36,997 nucleotides of DNA from Gryganskiella cystojenkinii (Eukaryota; Mortierellomycota; Mortierellomycetes; Mortierellales; Mortierellaceae). Made by a program: the position numbers and the translations under genes. The first letter of the stretch is position 1; the number at the start of each line of letters is the position of its first letter. This document shows, one piece after another, positions 1 through 9,457 of this stretch. The DNA lies in assembly GCA_015852425.1 (NCBI GenBank), contig JAAAIG010000252.1:1-36997 (forward strand), written 5' to 3'. A model generated the notes under the pieces. It ran no database searches. It worked only from the letters and a program-made list of their open reading frames with translations, and had not been told where the DNA came from.

Positions 1-324
1 CAATGAATGAGAGTTTCAAGGATAAAGCCCGCTTCTTTGGAATTTATGCTGGAGGTTAGTGCAGCCTGAAGGACCTCCTGCATTTGAGAACTTCTTCCTG
101 ATTCTAACCGCGTGATATTGTTATTTTATGTTACTGGCATAGACCGTGGTTTTCAATCACTCGAGTTACGGCCAGCAAGGGTATGATCATATGTGTCATT
201 CAAGGAATACGCTGGTAACTGACATGAAAGCACATGTCCATGGCGTTGGCCACCTCCTCCAACTGCGAGTGAGTATCTTGCTCATGATTGAGACCTGTTC
301 ATTTTTGAGAGATGTCGTGCAGAC
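1..324. other. Left-edge sequence, no gene assigned
   Basis: No complete gene can be supported here. A short open stretch on the + strand near 1-53 is followed by a donor-like GGTTAGT, and an acceptor-like GGCATAG lies near 143. These could be remains of an exon pair that starts outside the window. The reading frames after 143 close quickly in every splice combination I tried. I treat this as intergenic or as the decayed 5' side of the pseudogene that follows. Confidence 0.3.
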
Positions 325-2611
325 ATGGACCAAATACAACACAAGGAAGAATTTGAACAATGGAAGCTATGCAAGGGAGCGTCGTATTGGACGGATCAAC
401 GAGCTCGACTTTTAGCGATCAGGGCAGCTGGCACATTGATTGAAGCTTCAGAGCCATATGCCGAAAACTCTCTTCAGCATATCTCTAATATGCCCCAAGG
501 TATGTTTTTATTCATCGATCCCAATACTCTTGCGTGGTCGAGGATGGCGAGGAATGTAGATGTTAATTGATATATTGTCGGCTCCTATATGTCTTGATAG
601 TGATACCTACAGTACCACCACATCAACCACACCTATGGGATCACCCACACGTACCATACAATCAGAGCCACCGGATCACCCGCAATTATGATGCAATCAG
701 AGCCACTGAGGTGAAGGATTTGGAGCAGCAACTACAGTACCAGCGTTCACTTCGCCAGCATACACATCGACAACTTTGGATGCATTTAACACGGTAGGGG
801 CTGTGCCTGATCCTGTAACGACGATCTCTGGAGGAGATGACGAATCACTGTTGATTGATGTGGCCGAACGAGAGGCTCTTCTTTCACAAATTGAAAGGAT
901 TGACCATGAATGCGAGCCTCAAGGCGATGAGGGCTCTTTGATATATTTGCTCAAACCCTACCAGCGACTATGTGCTGGCTGCCGCACTCCACTAAAATGA
1001 GCTTCGGATTACAGTTGTCACGGAAATTGGGATGGCGTCTTTTCTGTGCAGTGACAGTTTGGAGACCTTGCTAGGATATCGGGTAGGTGGAGTGACGCAT
1101 TTGATTGCTATCCTGTCATACAACGCTGATCTGATTATTGAAATGCTAACAAAAGGCACCGATGTCCACCATATTAGAAACACATACTATCACTGAGAAG
1201 AAAGATGCAATGGGATCTGAACCAAGTGACTACCACCACCGCCGCCACTACTGCCACCACCACTACCGCGTCCACTCCTCCTCACCGACCTCAACTCTCA
1301 CAGCACATACCACCTTCTTTTTATACCCCAACGACCCCGTCGCTGATGTGATGTAAGTAAATATCGTCTTGATAAGTCCTAATGTCACTGTTACTTGACA
1401 AGCGCTCACTACATAGTTTCGTCTATTTTTTATTTGATTTTTCAAGGCGCTCATTGGCGTTTTTGCAACGTTTATCCCAACTCCGCGCATAACCAGTGTC
1501 TTCGGAAGGATGTTGGACCATCTGATAACGTCCGTCAAGTTCCCAGCGCCGCCCATTGACGATGTTGCCGTTATGAAAGCTGTTCGAATACATAAGGTTC
1601 TGTATGGTCTGTTTTTTACTTGTATACTCTTATGACTGATGATTCTCCGATTTTATTTTATAGCAACAGCTTAATGATGAACGCGACGAGGCGTGCGAAA
1701 CCATTCGATCCCTGGACCGCAGGACGAGAATAATGTTTGAAACACCTGTAAGTGTCTGCGTTGTAAACTGGGATATGCTGTTGGGCTGCAGGGTGTGATA
1801 TCATGGAACGAAGTTATTTTTTTAAACTTCCAGAATGGAACAGCACCTGACGAAACTGACAAAACGATCTCGGAAGCAACATTCGTTACCAACTACGTGT
1901 CGCCATTGATTCATGGAACGTTGGCTTTGGATGACAGACGAGTTCAGATATATTTGTGCGTGTAGCCCGTTGCATGTTTGTCTTTTGGTGGTAATGCTCC
2001 TTGCTCGTTTACTCTTACTAATTCTTCTTTCGCCTGTCTTCCTTGCAGCCCAAACACGTAGAGCCAGACACAAAAGCAACAAAGCATCATGGCCGATCGA
2101 CCGGATATCTTGGTAAAGATTCGGGGCCAAGAAACTGTTTTTGGCGAGGGCTTGCACAGGCGGGTCACACCGCCAAGAATGCTTGGGTCACCTGGCACGT
2201 TTTGACAAGGCGTTCCTGGACAATGGCAACAATGTGGCCCCACTCCTCCACTTATACAACAACGGAACGTTCATGCGCCTTATGATCAAGACTCGTGGAC
2301 TTTTCCTTCTTGAAGAGAGTGGTGCATTCGAAGTACCAGCCAAGATTTTGGCAGCTCGGGTATGGATACATTCAACTGCGATTGCTCTGGATGCCTGTGC
2401 ATAGGTTCTTTGTGATTCATCTTTTACTATTTCTACTCCAGGATAACGTTGAATAGATCTTGGATGGGACATGAAGCATTTTTGGGGGTATGTCGATGTC
2501 CGTGATGCTAGTGAATCTCGTAAGCCTCGTCCAACTGATCCAAGACATATGGTTCAACTCAAACAATTGGCCTGTGTCCAAAAAAAGCTGCTGGCTGAAA
2601 ACTTGAGATGA
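325..2611 (+). pseudogene. Copy A of a multi-exon gene family with nuclease-like C-terminus, degenerate
   Basis: This is a broken member of the family also present at 6341-4266 (minus) and 8799-9330. Recognisable exons on + are: about 325-502; a Ser/Thr/Pro linker and acidic segment (about 612-1000, containing DDESLLIDVAERE); 1447-1596; 1664-1747; 1834-1955; 2049-2359; and 2442-2611. Introns have good signals, for example GTAAGT at 1748 and TTGCAG at 2048. The downstream exons carry a SEATFVTNYVSPLIHG segment, then DRPDILVK and VFGE, then NGTFMRLMIKTRGLFLLEE, matching copy B in order. It is clearly damaged. There is a TAA in the ALH-NEL segment near 995, a TAG just after the 2049 acceptor, a frameshift after FGE near 2153, and a TAG at 2452 in the last exon. 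The region 1000-1446 has no counterpart in copy B. The molecular function is unknown; the nuclease-like reading is an inference from the D...GE pattern. Confidence 0.6.
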
Positions 2612-2994
2612 TTGCTCGAGGCACCCTTAATCGTAGGGACTGGTGTGTTGGCGAAGCCAACAAGGATTGAGATGAACTCTCCCAGGAGCATCTCAAACAT
2701 ACAGCAGTTGAACTCTTCAAAAAGCTCCATTTGATCTCAATATGTCGTTGCAAGGAACGAGGTCCAGACTTCAAGAAAGAGGCATGAGTTTTCTCCTTTT
2801 TCTCTGGAGGTAAGTTCAGCTATCGGCAAGAAATGAACTAAAGACTTGAAGACCCTCATGCATTATAATATCATTATTAAATATTATTAATTAAATTATT
2901 GATAATACTGTAGGTTTAAAGCAGTTTCTGCTTCGATCAAGCCTTGAAAGTGCTTACATTTCCCTGCTCCATGAGTACCCACCTCATGTCCTCC
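2612..2994. other. Intergenic, AT-rich
   Basis: No gene was seen. It contains an AT-rich patch at about 2866-2910 built from ATTATTAA-like words, with no open frame that matches anything around it. Confidence 0.5.
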
Positions 2995-3521
2995 TGTCAA
3001 GGACTGACAGGCAGGTTTGAATAAGGTGTGTAAAACGAAGATATATCATTAGGGTAGACAAGGAGTGAGCAGGCAAGAGGACTAGACTAGGTGAGTAAGT
3101 TATTGCGGACTGAGGAACAAAGAGAGAGAGAGGCTATGTGGCATTTATACAAAAGGGAAACAGGGACTTACCTAGGAAATAAGGGACAGATCGGATTCCT
3201 GACGGAACCTAAACAGGGGCGTGGAGACGCAGTAATCCATGTAAGAAGATAAGGACCAGATGCGGATACTGGAGACAGGCGGACAAGGGTTCCGGAATAT
3301 CATCGTTCTGGATGCAGGGTGAGAGACCAGATCGAAGATGAAGGCTGCGTGGCAGTTTTGTTGCATTCGGACGGGAAGGTTAATATTTACATTGTTGGCA
3401 ACAAGTTCTTGACGAAGATAATCGGTAGGAACTGAAAGTGAGGCAGCTCCAGTCCCTAGGCAGGCAACCTAGCGTTGTTCGTGATCGAGGCGGGCTAGAA
3501 CAATCATCGCGGTTCGTGACA
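2995..3521 (-). mobile_element. Probable solo LTR of a retrotransposon
   Basis: Read on the minus strand, the segment opens TGTCACGAACC and closes CCTTGACA, the TG...CA form of LTR ends. It carries a TATAAA-like box inside TTTGTATAAATGCC (+ positions about 3141-3155), followed by a pyrimidine-rich stretch and a run of AG/CT dinucleotides. That is the order expected for U3 promoter, R and U5. It contains no reverse transcriptase, integrase or protease, and no second LTR was seen, so it would be a solo LTR. I could not find a clear 5-bp target-site duplication: CCTCC lies on one side and TCTTC on the other. The boundaries are therefore approximate and the superfamily is not assigned. Confidence 0.5.
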
Positions 3522-4265
3522 TCTTCGGACTTATCAAATGTTTAAGGCGCTCTCTAGATCTTAATCTTATTATAAAGTATCTCTCTCTTTTTACCATTGT
3601 AACCATTCCTATACAAAACAATGGTTGTTTGGGCAGGATTTTAGAGCCGAGTAGGCAAAATAGAAACCCTGTGTTGCTCGTTGTTGAACATAGTCACACT
3701 AAGTTTGAGAGCAGTCGTCATTGAGCTGATGAGACGAGAAGGTCAAGTCGGATTTATTCAATCATTTTTGCAGTAATGCATTTGGGAAAGCGAGGACCAA
3801 TTGTTGCTTAGATGTTGCTGTTTTTGTTGCTAGATGTTTGTTTTTGTCGCTAGATGGCGTTTTTGTTTTTGCTAGATGGTGTTGTTTTTGTTGCTGCTGC
3901 TGTTGCTTCCCCTTTCCCATTGATTGCTGATGTTCACATGTTGACCATCACTCATGCTCTGCATCGTTCTCGCCTTGTAAAGCTTCATATTCTTGCCATC
4001 GGAAATATCGAGGGCCTTGGCAATCAAGAGATCATATGTGCTGTTGTGTTCCTGCTTGATCATTTAGTTCGTTAGTGGGGCTTGACCACGCTCCAAGGTG
4101 CCATCAGCTCCTTCCGGTTCTGAACGGCGAACTGCCTTGCGGCTAATGAAGTCAACATTAACAGACAAACAATAGAACCCCTTATGTCATGATAGAGTCT
4201 ACAAAGGCATTATCCTTCTCGCCTCTACCACAGTTAAATGCCAGTCCAAGACATATCACCATCAT
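3522..4265. other. Intergenic between the solo LTR and copy B
   Basis: No gene is supported. The stretch contains the minisatellite-like repeat described separately, and otherwise unassigned sequence up to the 3' end of copy B. Confidence 0.5.
3808..3905. repeat. Degenerate minisatellite, unit near TTTTTGTTGCTAGATG
   Basis: Four or five imperfect tandem units made of a T-run, GTTGCTAGATG or GTCGCTAGATGG, and another T-run follow one another, ending in a (TGC)n stretch near 3890-3905. The unit length drifts from about 16 to 22 bases. It lies between the solo LTR and copy B. There is no sign that it is coding. Confidence 0.7.
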
Positions 4266-6341
4266 TCACCCTTTGGAGCCCTGAACTAACGATTTCTTGT
4301 TCTTGCCAAGATCCTTGTATCCCCAGGACCTCTTCAGCTCTTCCAACGACCCGGCTGCAATTTTTTCAATATCGGCCTAGTAGATTGATTGGACAAGTTA
4401 CAATCGTAATTTTTTTCTTCTGTAAATTGAAGAATTCAAACTTAAACCTGCTTACCTGAGCGATCATTAGTGTTTGAATGTTTGTCATGAACAAGGTGAT
4501 CATCTCAACTGTCACTGGGATGGTGAAAGCGCCCACTTCTTCGAGCACGAACATTCCGCGCGTGGCCTCCTTCAGTCGCATGTAGGTTCCTCTTGTATAG
4601 ATGATTTGAAATAAAGGCGCAATCTTGCGACCTGTATCAAGAAAGGCCTTGCCGTACCGGACTGTCCTGTAAAAATCCCAGTTATTTTTCCAAGTGCTTT
4701 TCTGTTTTGATGGACCTGTGATCTCACCAAACGCTACTTCCGTCTCGCCAACCACAACGGACAGATCAGGACGATCTGGCTTCATACCCAGGCGCTTCTG
4801 AGTCGCGCAATTCTTGTTCGGACTAAATATAAATAATACAGTACAGTAATTGCTTGTTAAGAACAATCTCCACAATCTAGCCATTTCTTCAAATAAAAAA
4901 GTGCGCAAACGCTTACAATCTGCTGGCGGCACGCTTGGAATCCAAAAAAGCCTCCATGACAGGACCGACATACTTGACAGTGAAGTCCATTTCCGAGAGC
5001 TCTTTTACTTCTTCCAAAGGCAGGTATTCCAGGCTACCAAAACCATAAGACAAATAGATCAGCCGTTGCGCAAACACAACATATATACTAGGTATAGCAT
5101 TTCCCAACATGATTACCGAGTCTCGAGTAATAGCTGGATGCGTCGGTGATTCTCTTCGAGTGGGCGCAAAAGTTCGCTCACACGGCCCTTCTGACCACGC
5201 ATGCAATGCTAAAAGAAAAAAGAAAAAAGAATAGCAATCGTCAAGATGTGTTTCTAGGAGGCGCTTGAGCATTTCTGTTTAAAATTGATGTTATACATAC
5301 TCTGATAGCGGATGTCACTATAGACTCGTTGAACCCAACGTCAGGCCATTCTTCGTCTGATCTTCTCAAATCGTCCAGAATCTTTTCCTGAAAGATGGAC
5401 TTCATCCACTCGGTTGCTTTGAAGGGCACCAATACTCCTAGTAATGCAACGACATCCGCGACGTCTGTAATTTGAAGCTCATTTTGGTGGAGTGCGGTGG
5501 CACATTGTCGCTGATAGGATTTGAAGAGACAGGTCAAAACAACCGACTACGCCCTGGGGCTCGCAGTCATGACCAATACTTTCGATTTGGGCAAGAAGAA
5601 ACTCTCGTTCGGTCACATCAACTAAGAGTGATTCGTCGTCTTCCATGGTGATCGTCGGTGCGGGATCAGTCACTGTTCCTACTGCTTCCGATGCATCCAA
5701 GGTTGTTGATACGTCGGCCGGCGAAGTGAACGCTGGTGGTGGCAGCTCCAACTCCTCCACCCTCGGTAGCTCTGATTGTATGGTACGTGTGGGTGATCCA
5801 ACAGGTGTTGTTGATGTGGTGTCATCCAGTTTTCGTTTTTGTCTCGGGTGAGTGGTGGAAGCACTTGAAGCTGTATTTAAGTTTGCATAAAAAAATAGAC
5901 GACATGAGAAAGGTTATCGCTGCTATACACACAGAGAGGGCGAACAATAGATGTCCGCGTACCTGTGAGATCAGAGCCGGCTCTTTTGGACACATCCAAG
6001 AAAATCCTTGAAGATTTTTTGCTGTTCCAAGTTTCTTGCTAGCCAGCTCCAGGTTCGTAAAACTCGAGACAAATTCCTCACGGGAATAGAACAGGAGTAG
6101 ATATCGAGCGCGTTTTTTCAAACACAGAATGGACGTCGACATGATCGATGATTGTCTTTAGTCCCTGCTCAAAATCGTCTGCGTGCTGTTCTGGCGTTCT
6201 GTCGTCCCGTAGTCGGTAAAAGAGGTTAAGCTTGTCCCAGTTCCTCGAGGGAACCGTCTGAAAAAAACGATGAACGTTTTCTATGGCCACATCGACTACT
6301 TCAGGAGTCTTATTACTTGACGTCGACATATCGCAGTCCAT
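4266..6341 (-). pseudogene. Copy B of the same gene family; 3' two-thirds open, 5' part frame-broken
   Basis: This is the best preserved copy. Minus-strand exons by splice signals are about 6341-5963, 5870-5301, 5208-5117, 5033-4917, 4822-4456 and 4376-4266 (TGA). From about 5510 to the stop the reading frame is continuous through four introns in matching phase. That part includes LEENHRRIQLLLETR, then SEMDFTVKYVGPVMEAFL, then KPDRPDLSVVVGETEVAFGE followed by ITGPS, then KAFLDTGRKIAPL, GTYMRLKEATRGMFVLEE, and a C-terminal LEELKRSWGYKDL. The upstream part holds a basic RQKRKLDD patch, an S/T/P linker and an acidic DDESLLVDVTERE block. It needs a frame change at an A6 run (6113-6118), a second at the 5963/5870 intron, and a third near 5540. 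It could be a pseudogene, or a real gene carrying sequence errors. No ATG opens the intact 3' part. The D...GE-x-TGP core suggests a restriction-endonuclease-like fold, but this is an inference. Confidence 0.6.
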
Positions 6342-7066
6342 CAAGCTTGTAATGTTGTTTGCTAATAACAAGGAGGAAGTGTCAACGTACTTAACCTGTA
6401 ACGTTGACGAGCTAGGCGAACACCCAAAGCATAACGACAAACTCGAGGGAATGGACATGTAAACAGTCAAATTACCTGCTTGTACGGAGATCTGTCGAAG
6501 AATAGCGATTGATGGAAAAGAGCGATGAAATGGCCCTGAGGGTAAAAGTAAAGGAATGAAGACGGTATGATGTCAGAAGAAAGGGGCAAGAAGGCAAAGG
6601 TGTAGTCAAGGATGGCAAAGGCGTGAAGGATGGCAACGGCGGCTCACGCGACAAAATTATTGAGTGGTTGGACTTTAGAATGGGTGGCTTAGCACCTTTC
6701 AGTAGAAAAAAGTGCACTAGTCCCCGAGTTGTCATTATTCCTTCGTTGACTAGATCATTGCTTTTGCTTCAACAGCCGTAGGCAGGAATCAGGAACGACA
6801 TCAGTGAGTCAATCAAGACAACTATCCTCGCACAGGATATTCGAAATCACAAATCAAGCAATCAAGGTCAAATTGTTTTTTTCTCTTCTTGGGTAGACAT
6901 GACCAATCTGACCCTTTACACTTTATCTTTGATGGAAGTAAAGGGATGGAGCTCTGCGAGGGTTCGTATTGCGCTTGTCGTTTGACCGCGTAGTCGTCCC
7001 TTGGTGGAGGAGGTTGTTGTGTCCGAGTATTGTTCAATTGTTGTCCTCATGACTTTGATTCAAAGC
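6342..7066. other. Upstream region of copy B
   Basis: No gene is supported. The minus-strand open frames here are low-complexity (Ser/Pro/Leu from CT-rich sequence, about 6472-6735). The interval probably contains the 5' end and promoter of copy B and the left flank of the inverted repeat. Confidence 0.4.
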
Positions 7067-7247
7067 CAGGACTCTAGAGCAACCATCATGCTTTCAACAC
7101 TTGCGCAGGGCCGTGTTGTAGGGTGGTTGGTTATGGAGCAATATGCTGTTTTTTCTACCATTGCCGCACTACCTTTTGGGGTAGAACTCTGTCGAAAGTC
7201 GTATTGCGTTCGTACGGGAACCGCGTTACCGCGTAATCGAATCTCTT
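7067..7247 (+). repeat. Left arm of ~180-bp inverted repeat
   Basis: The arm runs from AGGACTCTAGAGC to CGTAATCGAATCTCTT and matches the reverse complement of 8619-8798 with only about eight substitutions and two one-base indels, both in homopolymers. The two arms are separated by about 1.37 kb. The left arm ends 25 bases before the proposed ATG of the small gene at 7272. It is open in one frame, but so is its partner, and nothing suggests that it is coding. Confidence 0.9.
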
Positions 7248-7271
7248 CGCTCTCGGAGGAAACAGAAGACG

Positions 7272-8002
7272 ATGAAGTCTTGTGTAAGTATCGTTGATGG
7301 AAAAGATGGCCAGTGGTCATGTGCAAATACTAACACGTGTTATATACTTTCTACTCCCTGTTAGCCCTTTGATGCGACAGTCAGGGCATTCTTCCAAATG
7401 TGATATGAGTCGGTTGGTAGAAAGTGGAAGCTTTCCTCCTCTGGAAGATTTGTCGAGGACCTACTCTTTGAGATAGGCAAGACTTGCGAGTATTACCAGT
7501 AAGATCTTCGTTTGTTGACCGCCGGAGTCTGTTTCTGGTGTCTTGTTACTGACGACATCACCACTTCGATGAGCATTACCTAGCCCAGTGCATTCTTTCA
7601 TGGTCAATTGTGACAAATGGCTTGCAAGTCAATTCGATCCAGAAAAATGGACTGCAGTCTGTAGAGAATGGCTTGAGGTCTCAATTTCAGCTGAGATGTC
7701 AATATATATCGAGTCGTTTGCCGATATAGATATCCTCGAAGGACTCAAGGATGCTCTATCTGCGCGGCCTGAAGGCGTTAAAGCACAGCTTGTCTACCGT
7801 TGCCTTGAAGATTGGTGTATCAGAGCTGCGTTTTTCTCACTTGCGCTTGATCATCGGCAAACGAAATTTTCTAATCTCTTATTTTTTTTCTTTCAGGTGC
7901 GAAATCTATTCGGATGATCGATCACCATTCTTGGTTACAGAACGACTCTCTGAGGCGTATTGGCAGCATGAAGCATGGAGTTTAAGTCCATTGTTTTTTT
8001 GA
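7272..8002 (+). pseudogene. Small four-exon gene of a second family, with one in-frame TGA
   Basis: Exons on + are 7272-7283, 7365-7498, 7584-7814 and 7897-8002. Intron 1 has GTAAGT, a perfect TACTAAC branch point at about 7329 and a TTAG acceptor. Intron 2 runs from GTAAGA to CCTAG, and intron 3 from GTGTAT to TTTCAG. The phases join exactly and give about 160 codons with a single in-frame TGA at 7401-7403. The product contains SSSGRFVEDLLFEIGKTCEY followed by YHPVHSFMVNCDKW, and later LEDWCEIYSDD and LSEAYWQHEAW. I associate the SGR-x-VED-x-L...HSF pattern with multicopy uncharacterised proteins of Mucoromycota and Mortierellomycota, from memory and not verified. The reading ends soon after the EAYW block, so it looks 3'-truncated. 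The stop may be a recent nonsense mutation. Function unknown. Confidence 0.55.
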
Positions 8003-8618
8003 ATTTTATTACAGCCCAAGAGCAAATGCCCGACTAAATCCATCTTTTATATTATACAACCGCAAAGGACAATCGAAATGGTCGACTCTCACCTTTGCCG
8101 ACCAAGTATCAACTTTTCCGACTCAGTTATCCTCCTGCTCAGCTCTCTTGAGTCAGAGTTGCCAAGGGAAAAATTGAACAAGTAACACCATAGGATGATG
8201 TACTTGCGGTTGACATTTGTTGACATGTTCTGATCAATATAAGGACACTGTCAAATTAACGCTGATATATCACGTATCCCAAATCTGCTTTTTCTTTTTG
8301 TTGAACATTTATTTTATCCTCTTTGGCTTACAGGTAAAACGATGGCCCGCGAACCTATTACACGTTCAACTCTGATAATGGCTAGGATACATTTGTCTTT
8401 AAGGCTCTTCATGCCATAATGTCCACGGTTTTCAGCACCTTTCACAAAATATGGGTAAATAAATCCGCAGACGGGTCCAAAGTACGATGAATGATAGGTC
8501 CTTCCCCTCTAACAATAAAGATTGTGGTATAAAGAAAAAAAATATCGTGACTTTGGCTTGTAAAACAAAACCATGAAGCACCACGATCGAACAATTGTAC
8601 AAACCAATAACCCATCTA
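8003..8618. other. Non-coding stretch inside the inverted-repeat pair
   Basis: No open frame of interest is present. There are acceptor-like TTACAG sites at about 8012-8017 and 8330-8335, which could be relics of further exons of the small gene. The sequence between them does not read through in one frame. Confidence 0.4.
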
Positions 8619-8798
8619 AAGAGATTCGATTACGCGGTAACGTGGTTCCCGTACGAACGCAATACAACTCTCGACAGAGTTCTACCCCAAAGGTAGTGCG
8701 GCAATGGTAGAAAAAAACAGCATATTGCTCCATAACCAGCCACCCTACAACACGGCCCTGCGCAAGTGTTGAAAGCATGATGGTTACTCTGGAGTCCT
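8619..8798 (-). repeat. Right arm of ~180-bp inverted repeat
   Basis: This is the reverse complement of 7067-7247, at roughly 95% identity by eye. Its outer end, GGAGTCCTTGG on the + strand, directly abuts GCAACAATGTGGCCC, which is the start of the homology to copy A. The repeat boundary and the truncation point of copy C therefore coincide within a few bases. Confidence 0.9.
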
Positions 8799-9330
8799 TG
8801 GCAACAATGTGGCCCCCACTCCTCCAGCGCGTATACAACAACGGAACTTTTCATGCGCCTTATGATCAAAACTCGTAGAATTTTCTCTGAAGAGATCGGC
8901 ATATTAGCAGTCATTGGCACGTGTTGGGTGACGACCAGAATTCGAATATAAATCGCCCATCTCTGCCTCGCTACTTTCCTTCTCCTCATGTATCATGGTT
9001 ATTCTTATTAGGTTTTTATGTATTATGTACGATATTTCCCAGTACCAACCAAGATTGTTGGCATCCCGGCCCTTGCTGCGACCCTCCCAACGTTGCTGGC
9101 AGCTCCTGTGGCCAAGTTCATCGTGGCTCAAATTTTACTATTTCTGCTCTAGGATGATGTGCAACAAATTCTGGACAGGGACATGAACGCTCTGAAGCGT
9201 TCTTGGGGATATGGCGACGTCCGTGATGCGAAGAAGCAAATCTCAATAAACCCTCATCAACTGGTCCAGGACAAAAAGACCAACTCAAAGAATTAGCCTG
9301 TGTCCAAAAATCAGTATGGCTCGTCTTAAA
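8799..9330 (+). pseudogene. Copy C: 3' fragment of the copy A/B gene family
   Basis: The first 90 bases (GCAACAATGTGGCCC..., about 8800-8885) are nearly identical to copy A at 2225-2305. Read with introns at about 8919-9039 and 9107-9154, the fragment gives MRLMIKTR, then VPTKIVGIPALAATLPTLL, then DDVQQILDRDMNALKRSWGY and GDVRD, followed after a frame change by LKELACVQK. Copies A and B show the same order. The fragment carries a TAG right after MIKTR and a frameshift near 9230-9260. It has no 5' half, because the homology starts exactly at the right inverted-repeat arm. It is therefore a truncated pseudogene. Confidence 0.75.
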
Positions 9331-9426
9331 ACGGACAGAAAAACGAACAGAAAAAAAAAACAATTTACATATTCATACCACACTCCCTTCTCTCTCTCTC
9401 TCTCTCCTTCTCTCTCTCTCTCCTTC

Positions 9427-9457
<31 letters not shown>

